Positions 32,971 to 41,848 of a DNA stretch of 64,000 nucleotides are shown here, in pieces. The notes beneath the pieces were generated by a model that worked only from the letters and a program-made list of their open reading frames with translations, had not been told where the DNA came from and did not search any database. The stretch's first letter is position 1. Each line of letters begins with the position of its first letter. This DNA comes from Thermoanaerobacter wiegelii Rt8.B1 (GTDB taxonomy: Bacteria; Bacillota; Thermoanaerobacteria; Thermoanaerobacterales; Thermoanaerobacteraceae). The position numbers were made by a program, and so were the translations under genes. The DNA is taken from contig NC_015958.1 of NCBI RefSeq assembly GCF_000147695.2, positions 2,162,001-2,226,000 of the forward strand, given 5' to 3'.

Positions 32971-33176
32971 ATGGTAGTTTTCGAAAAATTCGTATCCTCG
33001 AAGAGAGGGGCGTTCTGGATATACGTAATTACGCACAGTTTTTGGAAAGCAGAAGTAGTGCTGCAGGTTCCGCACTGGTATGGCAAGAAAACAGTTTGGC
33101 GCAAAATCTTTTTCTTCCCATTTGCTCACCACTTATTACAATTTCTGCACGGCTTGCTGAAGCATTCACAATATAA
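32971..33176 (+). pseudogene. Small (~68 aa) protein of unknown function, copy 1, frameshifted
   Basis: The ATG follows AAAGGAG. The protein begins MVVFEKFVSSKRGAFWIYV and ends, in another frame, SPLITISARLAEAFTI. It matches the intact paralogue at 57798-58004 (KFVCSPKGIFWICV ... FAARFAEAFVI) only if one A is added to the A4 run at 33103-33106. The protein has aromatic strands and a conserved ARxAEAFxI tail. No known family is recognised. It is divergent from a tandem-RHH gene and is followed by a strong terminator. Confidence 0.6.
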
Positions 33177-33183
33177 AAACGAA

Positions 33184-33210
33184 AGCCCCGAAAAAATCGG
33201 GGCTCTTTTG
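33184..33210 (+). terminator. Terminator after small gene copy 1
   Basis: AGCCCCGA and TCGGGGCT form a G+C-rich stem with an A-rich loop, followed by CTTTT. It lies directly after the stop of the small gene. Confidence 0.85.
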
Positions 33211-33364
33211 CTTTCTACATAGCACTTTTGAGCCCTATACTATGTTTCTCTTGGATTTTTCGCATTAAGGCTTTTTAGTCTATTGCCTTTTAAAAACGAA
33301 AGCTTGCCTTCTAAATCCTTTGACGTAAAACCACAACCGTTCGTCGCCGTGAAGGTGGGTGTAA

Positions 33365-33517
33365 TTACGTTTTTAAAAACGTGCTTTTTCCCCTCGACCA
33401 TACACCTTGTCTGTAAAGATCTTGTTGCATAAGTTTTACAAACTCTTCCTTTGACATTAAGTTTTTCACACCACTTTCAACATCATCAAAATGGTTTGTT
33501 ATATTTTCGTCCAGCAT
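33365..33517 (-). CDS. Small open reading frame (50 aa)
   Basis: GAGGAG lies six bases before an ATG at 33517 that opens MLDENITNHFDDVESGVKNL, then MSKEEFVKLMQQDLYRQGVW, then SRGKSTFLKT. The composition is protein-like. The stop codon overlaps the perfect palindrome ACGTTTTTAAAAACGT (33367-33382). Function unknown. It is probably the first small gene leftward from the origin-like region. Confidence 0.5.
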   Translation of the reverse strand: MLDENITNHFDDVESGVKNLMSKEEFVKLMQQDLYRQGVWSRGKSTFLKT

Positions 33518-34022
33518 CAGCATCTCCTCGCTCTATCTTTGCCATAGAAATAAAGCAACATCAAATAGCTAATTTAACGCTAAGCTCAGCTCCAAAATTG
33601 CATTGGTTCAAAAAGTGCAAAGCAAAATATTCAAAAACGGGGGAATTCCCTGGGAAGTTTTTTCCGCTATAGCTTATCCCTTTGAAAATTATGTTTTTTG
33701 AAAATTTGGCTTTTGTTCAAATCCCCTGAGATTCCCCCGTTGTAGAAAATTTTCTTACACTCCATTTTGTTGTAAGCTAAAGCAAATAGATTAAAGTAAC
33801 CAATCTCCTAAGTTTGTTTATAAAATCTTATAAGCATTTATAGGAGATTGGTTTTCATAATTTCTTATTGCTTAAGCTAATGGCTTAGGCTAAACGCTAA
33901 AGCTAAAAGCTTAAGCTCTTGCTACAGCTAAAAGTAATGTTGAAGCTCGCTTTTGCTTTCTTTTATGATCAGTTTCTTATCTCATTTTTGTGGTAAAAAA
34001 ATAAAGGGGATCTATTCCCCTT
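33518..34022. other. Gene-free, structured region with iteron-like repeats (candidate origin)
   Basis: No gene is seen. The region holds a pair of related inverted G-runs (ACGGGGGAATTCCC near 33637 and its reversed match GATTCCCCCGT near 33730). A perfect 13-bp inverted repeat AACCAATCTCCTA (33798-33810) / TAGGAGATTGGTT (33841-33853) encloses a very A+T-rich loop. Next comes a run of GCTTAAGC/GCTAAAGC-type units (33870-33935). Repeats plus an A+T-rich melt zone next to primase and helicase genes are typical of a replication origin; this role is inferred. Confidence 0.45.
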
Positions 34023-35129
34023 TTAAACGAGTTTTAATGCTCGATTTACTTCTTTTCTTTCGATTTCAGGATCATCAAACATCATGTCCGCAAAATTGTT
34101 AAACCGCAACGGAATATCTGCAGCTTCAACTTGTTGATAGCCTTCTTCACTGAGTTTTTTCACTTCGCGGTTGAGATCTTCATACCAAACATTATTGCCA
34201 AAACCAAGAATAATTTTGCTTTGTTTTGGAACACAATTGCATATAGTTTTCAACTGTTCCTCGCTAATCGAGTTAGAATAAACTGCTATAATGTTAACAT
34301 CCTCGTTGTTTTTCCTAATTCGCATTGCACACAATACATCATATACAATTACGTAAACATCGTCTCTTTCCCCTTTGTTCATGTAAACTATGGGATTTTC
34401 ACCTTCTCCTTTGGGCACGATAAAACATTTTGAAACAATCTCTTTATCAAAACCAAAACCTTTAAAATCTTCAAGAGTCATTTTGGTATAAAAAGGTGTA
34501 CTTACAAATTTGCTATTTTTCACTTCAGTTTTTTGTTCACAAATTTCAGCTAAAAATTCTATTGCTTCGGCAAAAGTTTTATTATACTGTTTAATTAAAA
34601 AGGATATGATATCTACGCGGTTTCTGTTATAAAAGCTGCACCTAAAATTAATGCATCCTACGAATATATTTTTGTTAGCCAAATCAAGGCTGAGGTAGAA
34701 GCGTTCCATACCGCATGCTGGACAGATAGTGTAATAATAAATTCTTTCTCTTTCGTTATCAATTTCAGTTTCCGCTATTTCCAAGTCAAGTTCCTGAAAA
34801 AGCCTTGACATGTAAGCTTCATCAAATGCCTTTTTTATTTTTTCTTTCTTTTGTTCTCTTTTGTAAATTGGCAAATAAAGCTTCAGCGCAAAGTTGACAA
34901 TGTCGGAAGCATCGGTTTTCCCATCCGAAAAGCGCTCGAAATTGAAGCGGATATCTGGCATATTTATTCTAACAACATAATTATCGTTTAGTTCGGTGTG
35001 CTTTATTGTGTATTTTTTCCTCGATGCTGCCTTTTCTAAATTTTGAAGTGCCAAGGGAATTATGCGAATAACGTCACAACCCACTTGGGCGTAGCTTTCA
35101 ATGCAGTTTTTTTCTATATAAAGTATCAT
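34023..35129 (-). CDS. Primase-like zinc-binding protein
   Basis: This 368-residue protein resembles the first half of the primase at 30448-32211. A shared N-terminal stretch includes ASDIVNFALKLYLPIYK (versus MDDIVNFALLFSKKF). A zinc element reads CPACGMERFYLSLDLANK, with CINFRCSF downstream, near residues 125-160. The C-terminal part (VNIIAVYSNSISEEQLKTIC) looks like a reduced TOPRIM without its clear acidic motifs. It may therefore bind DNA but not prime alone, or pair with the other primase. ATG at 35129 follows AGGTGG. It lies 25 bases after the helicase gene in one leftward unit. Confidence 0.65.
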   Translation of the reverse strand: MILYIEKNCIESYAQVGCDVIRIIPLALQNLEKAASRKKYTIKHTELNDNYVVRINMPDIRFNFERFSDGKTDASDIVNFALKLYLPIYKREQKKEKIKKAFDEAYMSRLFQELDLEIAETEIDNERERIYYYTICPACGMERFYLSLDLANKNIFVGCINFRCSFYNRNRVDIISFLIKQYNKTFAEAIEFLAEICEQKTEVKNSKFVSTPFYTKMTLEDFKGFGFDKEIVSKCFIVPKGEGENPIVYMNKGERDDVYVIVYDVLCAMRIRKNNEDVNIIAVYSNSISEEQLKTICNCVPKQSKIILGFGNNVWYEDLNREVKKLSEEGYQQVEAADIPLRFNNFADMMFDDPEIERKEVNRALKLV

Positions 35130-35153
35130 TGAGACCACCTCTTTTATATTTAG

Positions 35154-37073
35154 TTAAGCTCGTTTTTTTTGAAGAGAATGATATTTCTCTTCAATATTCA
35201 TTTTTTTCATTAAATTCTTTATATACTGAACTTTCAAGTGGTTCGCAAGGGTATCCTGGTCTGTATATCCCAGCGCCTCGCGAACCTCTTTTTTTGTAAT
35301 AATGCTTTTTTGAGAAAACTGTGTTTTCAGAAACTCACCCAGTTGCAGAATTTTTTTGTTGCGTTTGCTACTGTGCGTTAAATAATGCTTATAGAACTCC
35401 TCGGGATACCATGTTTCAATTTTGGCATTGGGAAAATATGTTGTTAGAAGTCCAAGCAGTACAGATTCTCCAATAAAGCTGTAAATCTGAACCTGTTCAT
35501 TTGTAGATTTCCTCAGCGCGGTCCTGCAAAAGTTCTGGATCATCTCTGTGAAAAGGTCACTTTCGATGACCCGTTTCACTTTTTCAGCAAGTACTACTGC
35601 TTTATCATCCGCACTGCCTAAATCGTCGAAATCCTGTTCGTTGCTAACTGATACGGCTTTGGCAAGATAGTATTCATCACCTTTATGGTTAATGCCAATA
35701 TTTAGCATGACCGTACAGTTGGCATAAATGTTCTTACCCTTAACGTTGTTAAAGTGGTCAATGTAAACACGGTTGTTTTTGTAAAACATGGTATCCATCA
35801 ATTCTTTTTTGATGGTATTAACGAGTTTTTGATAGGTTAAAATAAACACTTCTTTATCCTTAATTCCCTCCAAATCCTGAAACAGCTTCTTGAAATCAAA
35901 CCTCGCACTGCTTTTTCTGCTGAAAATGTTTGTGCGGCTCAAATTTACAGGGCAGTTGTAAATGGTAAGATTATCGTAGTTTCGAATCTGAGGCAAATCC
36001 AATATTGCAAACTGCCTTTCTTTGTACTCGGCGTCATATTTTGCGGTGGCATCAAAGATAACCGTCTTTAATCCGTCTAATTTGGCAAATTCAATGTAAT
36101 CCGTAGTAATAGCCTGGGCTTCCAAGCCAATCTTGGCTTCTTCGGCGCGCAGAATGCCGCCTTTTCTGATAAGACTTGCAATGCACTCGAGTATTTCGAC
36201 ATCGTTTTCTGTGTATGCTTCTTCAAAAAAACTCTTGAACTTATCAGACAGCTTAAAACCTGGTTCTAAGGCTGACAGAAACGGGCTTGTAAAATCAAGG
36301 TCATTTAATATGGTATTGAGCTCTCTGAGGTGGCTCATAAGACACTGAGCTTCCTCATACAGTTCTGATCCTGGTTGTATATAGCGTATAACTTCGTATA
36401 CTTTCCTTATATCCCTTCTATTTACAGGTCTATTAATTGCCAGCGGTGGTTTTTCGTCAATGATAAGGATGTCTCGCTTGTGCTCAATCCCATCCTTACC
36501 ATAGAATGTCAAAAAATCCTTGAGATGCCGTCCATACAGCATTTCCAATCGAAATCTCTCACTGCTCATCAAGAGTACAGGATAATTTTTCTGCTCACTG
36601 ACGGCTTTTTTCATCCTGCAATCGGCGTCGCAGTTTCTGCATGCTATGCGCTGATATTCCTTGTACCCCTGCAGGCAGTGGTCGGGATAAAAGCTGTAGA
36701 CAGCTTTGGCTTTTCCTTTCAGATTTTCTTCGAGGTCTAAAATATCCTCAATCCTTTCTTTAACGACTATTGCGCCAAAATTATTAGAATCATCGTCAAG
36801 TTTTAGCCTTAAAAACTCTTCTATCATTGTTGACTTGCCGAGTCCAGTCTCCATTGGAATAACCACTGGTTTGTTGGAATCAATTAAGGGGAAAAGGAGA
36901 ATCTTTGCCACTGTCCTTAACTGGCCGTAATGTTCACGGCTAACAGTTCCTCCATATGCTTTTATCTTACCCATCACAGCCATGGCTAATTTAACGGCTT
37001 CAAAAGAATCTTTAGGATAACAAATTTCATTGTATTTGTAAAGCCGATGTTGAAAAGGCTGAATTTTTCCCAT
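35154..37073 (-). CDS. DEAD/DEAH-like helicase-type ATPase of an integrative element
   Basis: This 639-residue P-loop protein has Walker A METGLGKSTMIEE near residue 74 and a Walker B-like RDILIIDEKPPLAIN near residue 205 (DEK in place of DEAH). A cysteine cluster CRNCDADCRM lies near residue 138 and could bind zinc or an iron-sulfur cluster, as in XPD-type helicases. Later motifs include KEVFILTYQKLVNTIKKEL. Together with the two primase-like genes it forms a replication module. The family is not named with certainty. Confidence 0.65.
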   Translation of the reverse strand: MGKIQPFQHRLYKYNEICYPKDSFEAVKLAMAVMGKIKAYGGTVSREHYGQLRTVAKILLFPLIDSNKPVVIPMETGLGKSTMIEEFLRLKLDDDSNNFGAIVVKERIEDILDLEENLKGKAKAVYSFYPDHCLQGYKEYQRIACRNCDADCRMKKAVSEQKNYPVLLMSSERFRLEMLYGRHLKDFLTFYGKDGIEHKRDILIIDEKPPLAINRPVNRRDIRKVYEVIRYIQPGSELYEEAQCLMSHLRELNTILNDLDFTSPFLSALEPGFKLSDKFKSFFEEAYTENDVEILECIASLIRKGGILRAEEAKIGLEAQAITTDYIEFAKLDGLKTVIFDATAKYDAEYKERQFAILDLPQIRNYDNLTIYNCPVNLSRTNIFSRKSSARFDFKKLFQDLEGIKDKEVFILTYQKLVNTIKKELMDTMFYKNNRVYIDHFNNVKGKNIYANCTVMLNIGINHKGDEYYLAKAVSVSNEQDFDDLGSADDKAVVLAEKVKRVIESDLFTEMIQNFCRTALRKSTNEQVQIYSFIGESVLLGLLTTYFPNAKIETWYPEEFYKHYLTHSSKRNKKILQLGEFLKTQFSQKSIITKKEVREALGYTDQDTLANHLKVQYIKNLMKKMNIEEKYHSLQKKRA

Positions 37074-37220
37074 ATCCTTTATGAATCCCCTTCCTTATGT
37101 GGAATTCTGTTATCATTTTAGAACATAAAGAGGCTTAAACTCAAATTTTACCCCCTTTTTTATTGTCAATTTTTTTAATAAAAATAGATTGGTTTAACAG
37201 AAGAGAAGAAAAATAAAAAA

Positions 37221-37244
37221 GCAACTATCATAAGCGATAGTTGC
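37221..37244 (-). terminator. Terminator of the defence operon
   Basis: GCAACTATCGC and GATAGTTGC pair on the minus strand and are followed by TTTTTTATTTTT. It lies about 65 bases after the stop codon of the SF1 helicase, the last gene of the leftward operon. Confidence 0.85.
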
Positions 37245-37307
37245 ATAATATTAATACAGATTAAGTAAGCAAATTTTTTATTTTTTGCTACAATAACAAT
37301 TGATCAT

Positions 37308-39715
37308 TTATTCCACTGGTTTAATTCCCATTTCGTCTAACTTCTTCCATAAAGACGCCATAGCCTTTTCAGGATCCCTATAAAATACACTTCCTCGCAC
37401 ACGCCAAAAAGTCCAACCAACCCTTTCCAAAATACGTTGGCGTTCTATATCCTCCTCCCATTTATCAATACCATGCCACTTATCTCCATCACATTCAATC
37501 GCTAATCTATTGCGAATTCCTTCAACCACTAAATCAATTCGCTTGCCCAAATTCGCGACTTTTACTTGGGGTATTACTCTATACCCACGTGCACAAATAA
37601 TTCTATAAACATCTTCCTCAAACTTTGATTCAAATAAATGTTTAACTTCATCAATTTTTTGTTGCACTCTATGTGGATTTTGGCAATACTGTAATAAGCG
37701 ATATCTCGCACATTCTGGATTATTTATATCCTTTAATTGCACTGAATGAAACAAAAACATTTGGTCTCTTGCCCTGCTTGCCGCAACATTAAACCTTTGA
37801 TAATCAGAACGCTTGGTTAATGCCCTAAACCTAACATTCGGTGCAATAACCATTGAAAGGAAAATTATATCTCTTTCATCACCTTGGAAGAAATATGCAT
37901 CCCCACATATCAGCTTTCTTTCAACCATCTCTTTTTCTCCAATTGCTTCTCTTAAAAGTTCCTCAATAAGTTCTGCTTGATCATCTCCCTGAAGGGAAAT
38001 AACCCCCATTGTCTTTCCATTATATTTTGGATCAGAACAAAGTTTTACAATATGTCTTACTATTGCTTCCGCTTCAGGCCTATTTATTACTTTAGTAGTA
38101 TGTTCTTCCACAAATCCTTCCTCTACAAATATTGCTGATACAGGCGGTTCAAATATTTCATGAGACATTGGTAATCTTAAGGGTATTATTTTTCCTTCAT
38201 ACATAAAATCATTACTAAATTGTATTATTTCAGGAACACTCCTGAAATGTTCTTTTAATACAATTTTGCTTTCAAAAATTTGATTCGCTATATCATACAA
38301 GCTTGTAGTAAGTTCAAATCTGCTGGCATGGGGCACTATTCCAGCCAAATAACGTTGAATAAGTTGATGCACTTCTCCAACATTTATACCAATACTTTCT
38401 GGGCTTATCTGATTATCATCTCCAACTATCACTGCTTTTTTTGCTCGTAATAATGCACATAAAGCAAATAAGTTACTCTGACTGCTTTCGTCTACTATTA
38501 TTACATCAAATAAATCATCTGTAAGCTTTATGTTCTCGATTATTTTTTGTATAGGCATTATCCAAACTGGGATCGCTCCTTTGCAAATCTGCATTTCTTC
38601 CCTCGCTTCTTTTCGGTACATATTAGCATACTTACCTGTTCCTTTACCAATTTTCCTAACTGCTTGCACAAATGCATGCAGACTTTTCTTTTGCTCATAT
38701 GTAGTTCTTTCAATTTGCGCAAGCCATGTAGATTTCGCAACAAGTTCTCTTAAGATACGTGATTCCTTTTTTTCTTCTTCCTTCAACAATTCCTCAAATT
38801 TTTCTATATTAGTTGTCTCTTCTAACTCTTTCAGGTAAGTATCACATTGTCTCCATTGCCATGCTAATTTCCAATCATCAGGTGGAATTAAAGGTTCCCC
38901 TTGCCCACCTTGTTCAATTATCATTCTTACCCATTTAGGTGCTACTTCTTCAAGTCTGTCTTTTAAGCTTAAATAAACATTATAATCCTCTTCTAAGCCT
39001 TCAAGTCGAACAACTTCCCAGTATTCTTTATTCCATAACTCTGTATCTTTTGCTTCACATGCATTTAAAAGATTTATCCAGCTTGGATGAGCATTATTTG
39101 ATTCCTTCCCGCGAATTAATAGAGTTTTTAATCTCTCAAAAAATGCATTGGCATCATTCAATTTTATCTTTAATTCAAGTACTTCTATACCATTATAAAG
39201 TTTTTCAAACCATTTTATATTAGTCCAAGCAGGTGTTTCTGGAATGCCTAAGCCATTCAAAAATTCTTGCAAAGGTTTTACAACTTTATCATTCCATTGT
39301 AACCCTTTTTCTATTTTATCTATAAGTTCCTCTACATAGAAAGAAAATCTTGGTATTGAATCAGATAATTGTGGCCCTCCAATGTCCTTCATTATGTTAT
39401 TCCATTTCAATATTAACTTGTTTTTAATTTCATTTTTCTCTATATATTTGATAATTATATCAACCTCATTTTCATTTCTTATTTCATGCCCGTCTAAAGA
39501 TACTTTACTCTTATCCATTAAATACGTATATTTACGACCCGTAATGTTTCTAAAAAACCAACTTATTTGCTTAACACCTTTTAGTTTCTCTTTTAAAACC
39601 TTTAAGCTTTCCTTTGCAACTGTAGGATCAATATCTTCAGAAAAAACAATCTCATGCTCTATTAACTCCATATCAAGATTTTTTATTTGCTTAATCCTAT
39701 CTCGGCTTTCCTGAG
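37308..39715 (-). pseudogene. SF1 helicase (COG1112-like) with Vsr/DUF559-like nuclease, 3' part, cut by IS21 element
   Basis: This is the C-terminal ~800 residues of a 1469-residue protein whose N-terminal part is at 41849-43855. It holds helicase motif II (DVIIVDESSQSN), motif III (AVIVGDDNQISP), motifs V/VI (FFQGDERDIIFLS and FNVAASRARDQMFLF), and a C-terminal nuclease-like domain (GKRIDLVVEGIRNRLAIECD then WHGIDKWEEDIERQRILE). Removing the IS and one copy of the CTGAG duplication rejoins the frame exactly (VLAQ-ESRDRIKQI). The first ~31 residues of the present open frame come from IS sequence. It is the last gene of the defence operon. Confidence 0.85.
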
Positions 39716-39774
39716 TGTAAAAGTCAATATATTTTTGTACAAAAAGTGGAATATAATTTTGTACAAAAAATGTA

Positions 39775-40538
39775 CTAAGATGCATTCGAAGAACTGTTAA
39801 AATATTCAACTTTTGACTTTAATCTATATGAAGGCCCTTTTATTGATATAACATGCGAATGATGAAGTAATCTATCCAATATTGCATTGGCTAATGTTGC
39901 TGATCCAAATACTTCTGCCCAATTAGAAAAGGGCATATTAGTTGTAATAATAGTACTATGCTTTTCATACCTTTTAGATATTAGCTGAAAAAATATATTT
40001 GAAGCATCTGTGTCTATTGGTAAATACCCTACTTCGTCTATTATTAACACTTTATACTTTGAAAAATGTTTTAATCGGATCTCTAAACGGTTTTCTGCTA
40101 ATGCCTTTTTAATTGAGACATTAATTCTTGAAAATGAATGAAATATGTAGAATATCTGTGCTTAGCACATTCTATCCCTATGGCGGTGGCAAGATGTGTC
40201 TTGCCTACCCCGGGGGTTCCTACAAACAATATATTTTCGTTATTTTCTACAAATCTTAAGCTTTTTAAATCAAGAATTTCTTGTTTGTTTATGCTTGGTT
40301 GAAATTCAAAATCAAAATCATCAAGTTCTTTTAAAAAAGGGAAGTTTGCTACTTTAACACATGCAAGTATTGCTTTTTCTTGTTTTGATTTTATTTCTAA
40401 ATTGCTTAGTTCATATAGAGCATCTATAACACTTTTTTCTCCTGATTTAATCAGGTTTAAGTACATATCTATATTATTTTTTATGTTATTTAATCCAAGC
40501 TCTTCTAAATTGTTTAATAGCTTAATATAGTTACTCAC
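39775..40538 (-). pseudogene. istB: IstB ATP-binding protein of the IS21-family element (frameshifted)
   Basis: IstB is the AAA+ helper of IstA. The first part has Walker A FVGTPGVGKTHLATAIG, and the second has Walker B VLIIDEVGYLPIDTDASN and the STIITTNMPFSNWAEVFG segment. The two parts are in different frames: the coding strand reads TTA AAA AGG where AAA AAG GCA is expected, so one extra A at 40106-40110 restores about 254 residues. GTG at 40538 follows AGGTG. Confidence 0.85.
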
Positions 40539-40546
40539 ATTTTCAC

Positions 40547-41748
40547 CTACCTATGCAATAATTTATCTAATTCGTTAAGATTATTTGTGCATATTTGTTC
40601 AATATCTTCTCTATTTTTGATGAGATTTTCCATTAATTCTCTATAATGAGATTCATGATAATTTATCTTTTTATCACTTAATATATGGACAGATATCAAA
40701 TCTGTGTTAAAATATACATGTAACTCATTTTCTACTGTTTTAAGAGTTACAGTTTTATTTATATATTTTGGAGGGACTGAGTATCTACTCCCTTTGTAAT
40801 ATATCATAGAATCTTTATGGACAGTTGCTTTTTGCTCGAAGTTCATATAACTTTCTATGATATCATTACTTGGTAGCGGAGATAGATACTCCTTCTCTTT
40901 TTGGAATAATATTATCGGTTGTATCCCTGTTGATTGATTTGTGGATTGATTAACTTTTTGTTTATTTCATCAATTATCTTTATTAAATCTTCTTCATTTT
41001 CAAATTCACCATTGTATGGCAGTAACCAGTCAATAAATTTATTAGATGATTCCACCTTTCCTTTGGTATATGAGTGTCTTGGTTTACATAAGCGTATCTT
41101 AAAGCCAAAATCATTTGCAAATGCTTTTATTTTATTATTTATCTTCCTCCCCTCGTTTGTTATATCAACTATTGTTTTCATATTGTCAAAAAGTATTTCC
41201 TCCGGAACACCTCCTGTAGCTTTAAATGCGTTTATCAAGCATTCAATTACATCTTGTTGAGTTTTTGCTTTCCTATATTCAAAGTAGCAATATCTTGAAT
41301 ATCCAAGTTTATAGTTAAATACATTAACAACGAATTCTTCTCCATATCTCGAAACTAATTTTATGTCTTCCTTCCAATCTACCTGGGCCTGTTTTCCCGC
41401 AGGAGTTTCAAATCGTGGATGACCACTTGCTTTTTTAGTAGGTTTCAACCCCTTTCTCTTTACATATTTGTTGAAATTAGAATATGTTCCAATATCATAA
41501 TTTTTAGAAACAAAGTATTCATATACTCCCTTTACCGTAACCCCCTTTATCTCAAGCTTTGCTTTTATTTCATCATAGTATTTATCTAATTTACTTTGTT
41601 TATTTCTTGTTTTTGGCTTGCCTTCATATCCTTCATAATACTTTTTAACAGTTCTCCTATCTATTCCATATTCTCTTGCTAATTCTGAAAAATTAGGTTT
41701 TATCTCCATAGCTTTAAATATACTAATTTGACCTAATAGATTTTTCAT
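40547..41748 (-). pseudogene. istA: IstA DDE transposase of the IS21-family element (frameshifted)
   Basis: The transposase starts at ATG 41748 (MKNLLGQISIFKAMEIKPNF). An N-terminal HTH (ELAREYGIDRRTVKKYYEGY) is followed by the catalytic core (QAQVDWKEDIKLVSRYGEEF, then EEILFDNMKTIVD, then GKVESSNKFIDWLLP for D, D, E). The frame breaks at an A5 run (40955-40959). One extra A gives NKKVNQSTNQSTGIQPIILF and the C-terminal beta-barrel domain to the stop at 40547. Upstream in-frame codons to 41886 come from the interrupted helicase gene and should not be counted. Confidence 0.88.
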
Positions 41749-41848
41749 TTTTGGTATCCCTCCTACAAACAGAAGGATACCAAATTCATGTACAAATTTG
41801 TACATTTTTATTTTCCACTTTTCGTACATTCTTATTTTATCATTTACA

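Larger units (their letters stand above)
39716..41848 (-). mobile_element. IS21-family insertion sequence with 5-bp target duplication
   Basis: This 2133-bp element starts TGTAAAAGTCAATATATTTT and ends with the related inverted end TTTACA at 41846-41848. Inner repeats TGTACRAAAAGTGGAA are present at both ends. CTGAG flanks it on each side (39711-39715 and 41849-41853). It carries istA and istB, both interrupted by single-base frameshifts in A5 runs. The insertion splits the SF1 helicase gene in the direction of its transcription. Confidence 0.93.
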
